Shown here: positions 35,238 through 43,205 of the stretch, piece by piece
Layout: each line of letters begins with the position of its first letter
Position numbering within the stretch: position 1 is the stretch's first letter
Assembly: GCA_964580995.1 (NCBI GenBank)
Contig: CAZOMV010000016.1
Span: 1-64,000 of the forward strand
Origin: JAKJEP01 sp964580995
GTDB lineage: Bacteria; Planctomycetota; Phycisphaerae; Sedimentisphaerales; SM23-30
Length of the DNA: 64,000 nt
Direction of reading: 5' to 3'
Notes under the pieces: model-generated
Seen by the model: the letters and a program-made list of their open reading frames with translations, nothing else
Told to the model about the DNA's origin: nothing
Databases searched by the model: none
Program-made: the position numbers and the translations under genes

Positions 35238-36107
35238 TTATTCTCCCTTATCAGACTCAATCTGTTTCATTCTCTGATTTTCTTTTTGCACGGCATCTTT
35301 CATCCATTTCCATGCCTCACGGATATGATTCGCCATCGACTCATAAGCTAGCTCTTCCTTTGATTTTGCGATCGCTTCGTAGATATCGCGATGTTGTTCC
35401 AATATTTGCTTGGTAGTCTTGCGGGCGCGCCACCACGGCATGGAATAAAATAATCCAGACATGATGGAACATATCACAGGAAATACAGTATTCTGACTCT
35501 CGCTGGATAAAATCCCATGAAATAATCGATCCTGAACTCGGAATTCTTCCACATAAATATCGCTGCAATATCTCTCCATCATATCCAGCGTTTCTTTTAG
35601 CTGTTTCAATCCGTGTGAACTTATATTCTGCGCTGCCAATTTCGCTATCATGGGTTCGATCGTCAACCGAACCATCATAATCTGATCAATATCGGTTCCG
35701 CTAAAATTCTTCAAAATAGGTGACAAAAATGCTAATCCATGCACAGGATCAAATTGACCTACATACCACCCTTGTCCATTTCTTGAATAGATGACACCGA
35801 CGGATTTCAAAATCACCAAAGCTTCTCGTAGGGATCGTGCCCCGACACCAAACTGTTCACATAATAAACGTTCGGGTGGCAATTTGGTTCCAACCTTAAA
35901 ACCGCTATCATGAATATATTGCGTTAGAATATTTACAATGATATCCGCCTTATTAATGCCAAAATCACCCAGAGATGCATGAATCATATTTCGTAATTGA
36001 GTAACCTTCGAAAAATCAACTCCCGGCCTTGAATATCGATTTTGTGTTTCGATAACGTTGCATCCATCTCCGATGGCTTGATTCATGATTTGATCTTTCA
36101 CTGCCAT
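35238..36107 (-). CDS. GntR-family (FadR/FCD subfamily) transcriptional regulator
   Basis: This encodes 289 residues. After a 50-residue N-terminal extension a winged helix-turn-helix covers about 52-112, with GTKLPPERLLCEQFGVGARSLREAL, the standard GntR recognition region. The effector domain is FCD type: likely metal ligands are Asp and His in VQDRLFHGIL, His in EQHRDIYEAI and His in ANHIREAW, a set that in relatives binds zinc next to an organic acid or sugar acid. It lies between the glycoside hydrolase genes and diverges from GH95, so it likely controls this locus. Two tandem palindromes sit just upstream of its start. Confidence 0.9.
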   Translation of the reverse strand: MAVKDQIMNQAIGDGCNVIETQNRYSRPGVDFSKVTQLRNMIHASLGDFGINKADIIVNILTQYIHDSGFKVGTKLPPERLLCEQFGVGARSLREALVILKSVGVIYSRNGQGWYVGQFDPVHGLAFLSPILKNFSGTDIDQIMMVRLTIEPMIAKLAAQNISSHGLKQLKETLDMMERYCSDIYVEEFRVQDRLFHGILSSESQNTVFPVICSIMSGLFYSMPWWRARKTTKQILEQHRDIYEAIAKSKEELAYESMANHIREAWKWMKDAVQKENQRMKQIESDKGE

Positions 36108-36137
36108 GAAATAACACCTTTTTTTAACAGGAAAATT

Positions 36138-36171
36138 CTATGTCATAATTAATACCTATGTCATAGCTAAT
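36138..36171. promoter_or_regulatory. Tandem candidate operators TATGtCATA
   Basis: Two perfect nine-base inverted repeats, TATGTCATA at 36139-36147 and again at 36157-36165, sit 18 bases apart start to start, embedded in CTATGTCATA-x-x-TAAT. They are 31 to 58 bases upstream of the GntR start codon and in the GH95 upstream region as well. This is where an autoregulatory GntR site would be expected. Confidence 0.55.
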
Positions 36172-36481
36172 TATCGTTAAATTTACTAATTAAATCAACA
36201 AAAAAAAGAAAATTATTCATAACTTCTGCATTTGCTGGCTTTACTTCCGAAAAATACCGTTTTCGTAGGGTGAAAAAATTAGCCTAAGTTCCGCAGTTAG
36301 GGGTGGAAAACGTTGATTTTAGCGTAAAAACGCGGAAAGTTTTCACTACATTTTTTAAAAAACTGTCCGGCAAGCGGCGGAATTTTTAAGGTGGATATTT
36401 TTGTTAAAATCGTTAGTTTGGCGATAAGGCTGGTCTGAAAACGGATCAAATAAGGATATTTTGCAGCAGAAGGACAACAAA
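36172..36481. other. AT-rich upstream region of the GH95 gene
   Basis: No gene is visible. The region is AT-rich and should contain the GH95 promoter, but I cannot pick a confident -35/-10 pair. GTGGAAAAC and GGAAAGTTTTCAC near 36303-36345 form weak half-palindromes of unknown meaning. Confidence 0.4.
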
Positions 36482-38890
36482 ATGAGGACCATTAAATACA
36501 GTTGTTTCTGGTTGGTTTTTGCGATGGTGTGGTGTCAGGGGATTTCCGCTGAGATGACCGGTCCGGGTGTCGGGGCTTCGTACCAGGTCAGCCTGAACAG
36601 GCCGGCGGGGGAGTGGCTGGAAGGCTGGCCGCTGGCGAATGGGATATCGGCGGTGATGGTCTGGGGGCAGCCGGGCAAGGTGGTGCTGAGTTTGAATCAT
36701 GTGGATTTCTGGCGGGATCATCTGGGTAAAGAGATAGACAATTACAGCAGCGAATTGCGGCAGGTACAGCAGCTCATGCTGGCGGGCAAGCCAAAGGAGG
36801 CGAATGATTTGTTTTATCAGACGGTAAATAAGATTCAGATCATGCCGCGGCAGAAGGCCCCGAATTATCCCGGTGCGTGCGGTTATACCAATTCCTTTCA
36901 GCCGTTGGGGAACCTGATTCTGGAAATAGAGGGGCAGGACACCATGAGTGAATATCGGCGGGTGCTGAATTTACGGGACGGAGTAGCGGATATCTATTAT
37001 CAGGGGAAGAACGGACAGATTCATCGGCAGTGCTTTGTGCCCGCCGGGGAGGACGTGATTGTTTTCCGTATGGAGGCGGAGCAGCCAGTCACAGGGCAGA
37101 TTCGTTTTGAACGTCCGGAACAGCCGGAATATCGTTGGACGGCGGTCGCGAAGGAAAATCAGCTATCCATCAAAGGGGAGTTTGCTGAAGGTGTAAAAAG
37201 TTTTGTCCAGGCGGTAGTCCGGCCCGGCGATACCGGCAGGATCGCCGCCGACGGGGAGCGTCCGGAATTGAAGTTTGAGGCGGTTCGCCAGCTTACCATT
37301 TATATCGCCGTGGATGCTGGAAAGGGAGCGTTTGACCCGGAAACCGGCTGCCGCGGCAAAATCGAAGGGCTGGGAAATAAAGAGTACGATGCGATTTTTC
37401 AACAGCACCAGATGGAGCACAGGACACTCATGGACCGGGTTGCGTTCCTGCTGGAGAAGCCGCAGGGAAACGAGCCGGCGGATACGGAGGCCCTGCTGGC
37501 CCGCACCCAGCAGGGGGAGTATTCGCCGGAGCTGGCGGAGCTGGTGTTCCAAATGGGGCGGTATCTGATGATTTCGTGCAACCGTGCCGGTCGGCGGCCG
37601 GCCAACCTGCAGGGCATCTGGAATGCCGCCCTGATGCCGGACTGGGATGCCGACTGGCACCTGGATATGAATATCGAAATGAATCACTGGATGGTCAATC
37701 CTACCAATCTGGACGAATGCAATCTGGCCCTGTTCCGCCAACTGGAGCTGATTATCGAGCAGGGCCGGCGCAACGCCCGCCAAATGACCGGCTGCCGGGG
37801 GATCCTGTTTTACGGGCTGATCGGCGGCGATGCGAATATCTGGTGCGCGGAAGGGGGATTCTGGACCGGGGCGGCCGCCTGGCTGGCCCAGCATTACTGG
37901 ACGCATTACGAATATACGCTGGACCGGGAGTTTCTGGCGGAGAAGGTGTATCCGTATCTCAAAGAGGTGGGATTATTCTACAAAGATTTCCTGATCAAAA
38001 ACGAGGATGGCAAATATATCACCGGCTTTTCCTTTTCGCCGGAAAATGTCCCCCCGAACGGATTCGTCAATAATATTCACAACACGATGGACACCGCGCT
38101 GGTGCGGGAAGTGACGCGGCACCTTTTGGAAGCATGCAGGATTCTGGGAGTCGATCAGGACCTCTGGCCCCTCTGGCAGGATTTGCATGATAATATTCTT
38201 CCTTACCCCGTCACAGCCGAAGGATTGCTCAAAGAATGGCCCGATCCTCTGCAGGAACAGCCGGCGCACCGGCACTTTTCCCATCTATATCCGCTCTTTC
38301 CGGGGGATGAGTTCAGCCGGGAGGGGACGCCGGAGCTGTATGAGGCGGCTCGAAAAGCGGTGCAATTGCGCGAAGAGAACCGCTCCGCCTACGCCAGTTG
38401 GAGTTTTCCCTATATGGCCTGTTTTTACGCACGGCTGGGCCAGGGGGATCAGGCTCTGGGGAATCTGGCTGACCTGGCCCGGCAGAATACGGTGATCAAT
38501 CTGCTGACCTGGTACAATGTGGGGACGCGTTTGTTTCAGATCGAGGCTGGCTTTGGTGCAACCGACGCGATCGCGGAGATGCTGCTGCAAAGCCAGCAGG
38601 GGCTGATTCGCCTGCTGCCCGCCCTGCCGGCGGCCTGGCCCGCCGGTTCCATAAAAGGTTTGAAAGCCCGCGGCGCCTTTGAAGTGGACATCACCTGGAA
38701 AAACGGCAAGATAATCCAGGCCGCCATTAAAAGCCTAAAAGGTTCCCCCTGCCGAATCCTTTGCGGCACTGCCTGGCAGGGGCTGAGCATCACCAGCGAA
38801 GCCCCGGTCGAATACCAACTCGATAAAAAGACCAACATCATCCAATTCGACACCCAGCCGAACCAGAACTATGTCCTGATGTTTGATTAA
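36482..38890 (+). CDS. Glycoside hydrolase family 95 enzyme (alpha-L-fucosidase/galactosidase type)
   Basis: This encodes 802 residues from ATG 36482, preceded by AGAAGGA; the frame upstream begins with a TTG. Signal peptide 1-23. The N-terminal beta domain (about 40-290) is followed by an alpha/alpha barrel. GH95 landmarks are NLQGIWN (375-381), WHLDMNIEMNHW (392-403) with the paired catalytic asparagines, SPEN (519-522) with the likely general acid Glu521, and HRHFSHLYPLFPG. The family hydrolyses terminal alpha-1,2-L-fucose or L-galactose. Alone on the plus strand, it diverges from the GntR gene and may share its operator region. Confidence 0.9.
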   Translation: MRTIKYSCFWLVFAMVWCQGISAEMTGPGVGASYQVSLNRPAGEWLEGWPLANGISAVMVWGQPGKVVLSLNHVDFWRDHLGKEIDNYSSELRQVQQLMLAGKPKEANDLFYQTVNKIQIMPRQKAPNYPGACGYTNSFQPLGNLILEIEGQDTMSEYRRVLNLRDGVADIYYQGKNGQIHRQCFVPAGEDVIVFRMEAEQPVTGQIRFERPEQPEYRWTAVAKENQLSIKGEFAEGVKSFVQAVVRPGDTGRIAADGERPELKFEAVRQLTIYIAVDAGKGAFDPETGCRGKIEGLGNKEYDAIFQQHQMEHRTLMDRVAFLLEKPQGNEPADTEALLARTQQGEYSPELAELVFQMGRYLMISCNRAGRRPANLQGIWNAALMPDWDADWHLDMNIEMNHWMVNPTNLDECNLALFRQLELIIEQGRRNARQMTGCRGILFYGLIGGDANIWCAEGGFWTGAAAWLAQHYWTHYEYTLDREFLAEKVYPYLKEVGLFYKDFLIKNEDGKYITGFSFSPENVPPNGFVNNIHNTMDTALVREVTRHLLEACRILGVDQDLWPLWQDLHDNILPYPVTAEGLLKEWPDPLQEQPAHRHFSHLYPLFPGDEFSREGTPELYEAARKAVQLREENRSAYASWSFPYMACFYARLGQGDQALGNLADLARQNTVINLLTWYNVGTRLFQIEAGFGATDAIAEMLLQSQQGLIRLLPALPAAWPAGSIKGLKARGAFEVDITWKNGKIIQAAIKSLKGSPCRILCGTAWQGLSITSEAPVEYQLDKKTNIIQFDTQPNQNYVLMFD

Positions 38891-39072
38891 GCGGAGGATG
38901 AATAGAGAAAACCGCTCCATCGTCTTGAAAACCTCTCTGAGGCCGCTCAGGACCATAGCCTAATGCTGTACCCCAAGTATTGTTATCTGTTTATCGATTC
39001 AGAAAGGGCGATTTTTGAGATGGCAGAGTGGATTGACTTTTGTGTTGGTTTACGCTATAAGTTGGAGGTGGT

Positions 39073-39435
39073 ATGGAAATGGCAGTTTTTTTTTGTTGTG
39101 GAGCGGTGGAAACGAAGAATCTGGTCTGGATCGGGTCGGTCCTGGCGGTTTTGGTGGTGGGGGCGATGGCGGGCTATTTGCTGGTGAAAAGATTTGCGGT
39201 TACTTCCCTGCGGGGGAAGGAGGGGGATTCGTCCTTTACCCTGGAACAAATCATACAATTGCATCGGGAAGGGCAACTCTCCGACGAAGAATTCAAGGTG
39301 CTGAATGTAAAAATTATTCAGAATAACCGCTTTACTCTGGAGCAAATTCGGAAATTGCACCAGGAAGGGCAGCTCTCGGACGAAGAATTTCAGACTTTGA
39401 AAGAAAAAATCATACAAAAGGCCCGTTTTGGTTAA
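39073..39435 (+). CDS. Small membrane protein with two SHOCT-like repeats
   Basis: This encodes 120 residues; GGAGG precedes ATG 39073. One hydrophobic segment (about 17-39) is followed by two near-identical 28-residue repeats: FTLEQI-x-x-LH-x-EGQLSDEEF and again FTLEQI-x-x-LH-x-EGQLSDEEF, each ending K-I-I. This is the SHOCT (short C-terminal domain) pattern, thought to mediate oligomerisation. It sits 158 bases before clpX on the same strand. Whether the two are linked in function is unknown. Confidence 0.7.
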   Translation: MEMAVFFCCGAVETKNLVWIGSVLAVLVVGAMAGYLLVKRFAVTSLRGKEGDSSFTLEQIIQLHREGQLSDEEFKVLNVKIIQNNRFTLEQIRKLHQEGQLSDEEFQTLKEKIIQKARFG

Positions 39436-39556
39436 AAATCCGGTATAATAGTTAAGTTGGTATTGGCCTTAGGGTAAGGTTTTGGCCGATATTCAAAACA
39501 ACCCGCTTATGCCGGAAAAGTTCCTGCTTTTTGATTGCCAGGCAGAGGCTCGGGTG

Positions 39557-39570
39557 TACTATATATAGTA
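39557..39570. promoter_or_regulatory. 14-base perfect palindrome before clpX
   Basis: TACTATATATAGTA is an exact palindrome 23 bases upstream of the clpX start codon. It contains a TATATA that could be part of a -10 element, so it may be an operator, though AT-rich palindromes of this size can be chance. Confidence 0.35.
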
Positions 39571-39592
39571 GATTAGAAAGGATAAACTTATA

Positions 39593-40882
39593 ATGACAAG
39601 CGATAATAAGAATTCATCATCCGGCACATCCAAACGCCGGGTGAATATATGCAGCTTTTGCGGCAAGAATGAGCGGGAGGTCGGCCCGATGATCGAGGGG
39701 CCTGGGCGGATTTTTATCTGCGGCAATTGCGTGGAGCTTTGTTCGAGCATTATCCATCAGGAGAAACGTAAAGTCTCACGCCACAAGCCTTTATTTTCCA
39801 ATATTCCCACACCGCGTAATATTAAAGAACATCTGGATAAGTATGTGATTGGCCAGGACTATGCCAAGCGGAGTATATCGGTGGCGGTTCACAATCACTA
39901 TAAAAGACTTACGTATCTGGCTGGCGACAATGAAGATGTGGAAATTGAGAAGAGCAATGTCCTGCTGATTGGGCCGACAGGCTGTGGGAAAACGCTGATC
40001 GCCCGGACGCTGGCCCGTTATCTGCATGTCCCGTTTGCCATTAGTGATGCTACCACTTTGACGGAGGCGGGCTATGTAGGGGAAGATGTGGAAAATATCC
40101 TGCTGCGGCTGCTGCAGGCGGCAGAGTTTGATCTGGAAGCGGCCCAGCGTGGGATTATCTATATTGACGAAATTGATAAAATAGGCAAGACCAACCAGAA
40201 TGTCAGCATCACCCGTGATGTTTCGGGAGAAGGTGTCCAGCAGTCGCTGCTGAAGATTCTGGAGGGCACGATTTCCAATATTCCGCCGCAGGGTGGCCGT
40301 AAACATCCGGAACAGCAGTATATACAGATGGATACCTCGCAGATCCTGTTTATCTGCGGCGGAACCTTTACCGGGCTGGATAATATTATTAAAAAGCGGC
40401 TGGGCCGGCAGATGATCGGTTTTTCGGCGGAAAAACAGGTTCCGAATGAAGCCGAAGAACAAAAAGGGGATATTTTGCAGCAAGTGACACCGGAAGATCT
40501 GGTTCATTACGGGATGATACCCGAACTGGTAGGGCGTTTACCGATCTGTACGGCATTGAGTCCACTGGATGAGAGTGCCTTAATCAAGATTTTGACCGAA
40601 CCGAAAAATGCCCTAATCAAACAATACGTTAAATTTTTCGAGATGGAGAATGCCGAGTTGGAATTTACTCCAGAAGCTCTTTTATCCATTGCTAATAAAG
40701 CACTTAAGCGTGATACCGGCGCACGGGCCCTTCGGGCCGTTACCGAGGAAATTATGCTCGAGTTGATGTATGAGCTTCCCGATCAGCCGGAAAAGCAAAA
40801 ATATGTCATCGACCAGGATATAGTCGAAGGGAAGGCCTCGTTATTTACCGCTCGGAAAATGCCTAAAAAGGAAACGGCATAA
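39593..40882 (+). CDS. clpX: ATP-dependent Clp protease ATP-binding subunit ClpX
   Basis: This encodes 429 residues, the usual size. The N-terminal zinc-binding domain has Cys20, Cys23, Cys43 and Cys46. Walker A is GPTGCGKT (127-134), Walker B is IIYIDEID (about 188-195), and the substrate-gripping GYVGEDVE pore loop is at about 160-167. The IGF-type ClpP-binding loop is present as LGRQMIGFSAE. ClpX unfolds tagged proteins for ClpP. No clpP or tig gene is adjacent. AGAAAGGA lies upstream of ATG 39593. The downstream 40883-41290 stretch has no recognisable gene. Confidence 0.95.
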   Translation: MTSDNKNSSSGTSKRRVNICSFCGKNEREVGPMIEGPGRIFICGNCVELCSSIIHQEKRKVSRHKPLFSNIPTPRNIKEHLDKYVIGQDYAKRSISVAVHNHYKRLTYLAGDNEDVEIEKSNVLLIGPTGCGKTLIARTLARYLHVPFAISDATTLTEAGYVGEDVENILLRLLQAAEFDLEAAQRGIIYIDEIDKIGKTNQNVSITRDVSGEGVQQSLLKILEGTISNIPPQGGRKHPEQQYIQMDTSQILFICGGTFTGLDNIIKKRLGRQMIGFSAEKQVPNEAEEQKGDILQQVTPEDLVHYGMIPELVGRLPICTALSPLDESALIKILTEPKNALIKQYVKFFEMENAELEFTPEALLSIANKALKRDTGARALRAVTEEIMLELMYELPDQPEKQKYVIDQDIVEGKASLFTARKMPKKETA

Positions 40883-41290
40883 CCATTTGTTTCTGGGCGT
40901 ATAGCAGAAAAGATTTTTCCGAACAGCTTACCTTTCTTACCCAGGTTTTGCATAATGGAGGTTAGGCCAATAGTGTTCAGCCAGGGATTTGCTCTTATCC
41001 AATCGCCACGAGAGTTTCGGCATCCGGGTCAAACCGGTTCGTAACCATTCACAGCAGTTCCCCCTGGGCTGGACCGCCGCGAACGGTGTGATTCCGTTTG
41101 ATATTCGGGGTACATTGAACGGCAATCAGACGCAGAGGTGCCTGGGTTATCGTCACTTTTACAGTAAAATACCCATCAATAAGAAAATGGTACACAGTTC
41201 GGAAATATTCTTGATTCAGGACCGACAACAATATAATCAAGATAAGTCTTTGGGTTACAGGATCTTGAGTTTATTGGAGTCCTCCATCAC
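40883..41290. other. Intergenic stretch without a recognisable gene
   Basis: Open frames on both strands are short and match nothing I know. Given the recombinase remnant just downstream this is probably residual mobile-element DNA. A minus-strand frame at 40937-41125 (NGITPFAAVQPRGNCC) might be a degraded protein piece, but I cannot name it. Confidence 0.4.
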
Positions 41291-42039
41291 ATGAAAATCG
41301 GCACCAAAATCCGGTATCTGCTGATAAGCTGCCTGATCATACTTACGATATGGCAAATGCGTATCATGGCAAGCAGGCCAGTGTTCTTGCCGGCCAAGGC
41401 CTCGGACGTTCTTATGCCTACTATCGGTGTGGTGGTACCGATGCCTCTCGCTTTGGCGGGCAGCGCCTCTGCTGTAATAGACAGGTGCGGATCGATTTAT
41501 TGGAAGAAGCCGTTTGGCAGGATGTATGTTCCCTGCTGAAAGATCCGCAACGCGTGGCGCAGGAATACCAACGGCGTTTGGCTACCAGGAAAAAAGGGGG
41601 AGCCTGGAGCAGTATCGAACAGCTTCGGACCTTGATCCAAAAGGTGAAACGCGGCATAGCTCGTCTGGTCGATGCGTATCAGGATGGTTTAATCGACAAG
41701 TCCGAATTTGAACCCCGTCTGCGAAAGGCGAAAGACCGGCTGGCAAAACTGCAGGGGGAGGTGGAAACGCAGGAAAAACAAGACTCTCGACAAAAAGAAC
41801 TGAAACTGGTAATCAGTTGTATGAATGAATTTGCCGATAAGGTTACCCATAATCTGGAAGAGGCCGACTGGATGACACGACGGGAGATTATCCGTTCTTT
41901 GGTGAAGCAAATTGAGGTGGGGGAAGAATCCGTACGGGTAGTTTACCGGGTACCTCCACCCCCTTTTGTCCAAGCCCCTGAAAAGGGGCTTTTGCAAGAT
42001 TGTTTGAGGCGTAAATATTCCGTCGCCCCCCAGCGCTGA
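41291..42039 (+). pseudogene. Large serine recombinase, C-terminal remnant
   Basis: From ATG 41350 the frame encodes 229 residues equal to the C-terminal part of large serine integrases: a zinc-ribbon remnant (YHGK, YYRCGGTDASRFGGQRLCC), NRQVRIDLLEEAVWQDVCSLL, a long coiled-coil (about 75-160) and a final EIIRSLVKQIEVGEESVRVVYRV. The catalytic N-terminal resolvase domain is missing. Just upstream, RYLLISCLIIL in another frame looks like the preceding RYLLSG-type segment, so a frameshift separates the pieces. It is a decayed integrase, consistent with an old integrated element. Confidence 0.75.
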
Positions 42040-42324
42040 CGAGCCGCAGAATGAGGGTGCGGAAATACTGAAAATGGTCCCCGTGGAACGGAGATGCCAG
42101 GGAACCCAAAAAAGATTCCAGATTTTGGGGAAAACGGACGATCTTAAAGATAATGGTAGTTTCCTGTCCAAAGGGTCTTGTTCCAACCCTTGGATCGAAG
42201 AGAGTGTTGTTTTTTATTGGAAAATTCATGATTGTCATCTAAAATTTTATCAAGAAAGTCAGCCACTGTGAGTATATTATGCTGCAAGGCAAGAATAAAA
42301 TTTGTAACTCTTTATGAATAAAGG
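42040..42324. other. Non-coding DNA between recombinase remnant and tRNA-like sequence
   Basis: No convincing gene or repeat is seen. This stretch may be the end of the decayed element. Confidence 0.4.
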
Positions 42325-42390
42325 TCTCCCGTGTTATGACCTTGGCGGCTGTTAACCGCTAGGTTACTGGTTCGAGTCCAGTTCGGGGAG
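42325..42390 (+). tRNA. tRNA-Asn(GTT)-like sequence with truncated D-arm
   Basis: The 3' two-thirds is a normal tRNA-Asn: anticodon stem GGCGG/CCGCT with loop CTGTTAA (anticodon GTT at 42351-42353), T-arm ACTGG-TTCGAGT-CCAGT, and acceptor strand TCGGGGA with discriminator G at 42390. CCA is not encoded. A weak 5' acceptor TCTCCCG (42325-42331) can pair at about six of seven positions. Only twelve bases separate it from the anticodon stem where about nineteen are needed, so no D-arm can form. It is likely a pseudo-tRNA, or the attachment-site half of one. Confidence 0.6.
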
Positions 42391-42397
42391 TTACGTT

Positions 42398-42437
42398 AAA
42401 GCCTTGCAAACAAGCACGTTGTGGGGCTTTCTTTTTT
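42398..42437 (+). terminator. Intrinsic terminator after the tRNA-like sequence
   Basis: AAAGCC at 42398-42403 pairs with GGCTTT at 42425-42430, with inner pairing GCAA/TTG, followed by C and six T. It starts eight bases beyond the tRNA-like 3' end. Confidence 0.6.
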
Positions 42438-42528
42438 GCCGCAAATATGATATGTTTAAAGGCATTTGTTTTTGGTCAGAATGAATGTATCTTACGTGCT
42501 AATCTAGCGGAAAAATGGATGGTTTGTT

Positions 42529-42849
42529 ATGTCAGTGGAAGATGATTTTGATCCCCAGTCTGCCGCGCAAATACGAATCGAACTGACTCGATTTGGCGAT
42601 AAATGTCATTACGACGAAGTCAGAAAAAAAATCATTTATCATAACCATCAAGAGGCCTTGGAAGCATACTTGGCTCTCCAGAGAGAAGAAATGGAACGAC
42701 ATAGATGGTTTGAATCAGAGAAGGCCCATTGTGATCTGGGGGAACCATTGCTAGCAGACTGGATTCGCAAGTACTCCAGCAAATTTGCCAAATATTGGCG
42801 AAAAACACACGTTTATATTCCCTCGAATGATAATCTGCCAAAATCCTAA
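42529..42849 (+). CDS. Conserved-looking hypothetical protein
   Basis: This encodes 106 residues from ATG 42529. Features are an acidic N-terminus, a central helix (QEALEAYLALQREEMERHRWF), and the pattern SEKAHCDLGEPLLADWI followed by YSSKFAKYWRKTHVY. I believe SEKA-x2-DLG ... DWI-x-x-Y-x3-F-x3-W recurs in small bacterial proteins of unknown function, but I cannot name a family. It lies between the tRNA-like terminator and rpsA and might belong to the old mobile element. Confidence 0.55.
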   Translation: MSVEDDFDPQSAAQIRIELTRFGDKCHYDEVRKKIIYHNHQEALEAYLALQREEMERHRWFESEKAHCDLGEPLLADWIRKYSSKFAKYWRKTHVYIPSNDNLPKS

Positions 42850-43065
42850 ACCTGCATATTGTCGGCAGGATGGCAGAATCTGACATCTGGCCCACCCATG
42901 TATTTGGATATCTGCAAGTATATAAGAATTTAGATAGTTCTCCTGCAAAAATAGGGCTATTTTCTTTCCTCTCCTGTCGTAAAACCTTGTGCTTTAAGGC
43001 TTTAACCCTCCGGCATACTGAATAAAAGGGTCCGATCCATGTCTGGTTTATTAACAAGATAACTG

Positions 43066-43094
43066 TTGACGAAAACAGATTTTCAAGGTTTAAT
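43066..43094 (+). promoter_or_regulatory. Predicted promoter of rpsA
   Basis: TTGACG at 43066-43071 and TTTAAT at 43089-43094 are separated by 17 bases, a good sigma-70-type layout. It would give an untranslated leader of about 105 bases before rpsA. No other strong candidate is seen in the 356 bases after the preceding gene. Confidence 0.5.
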
Positions 43095-43205
43095 GCTGTA
43101 TTGTCCATTGATGTGATGGTCAGAAGTCGAAGGTCCCGGATTCACTGTGGCGGTCCGGAGTGTGAGGCCAGATAGCCGGAAGGTACAAGGAATAAAGATA
43201 AGGTA

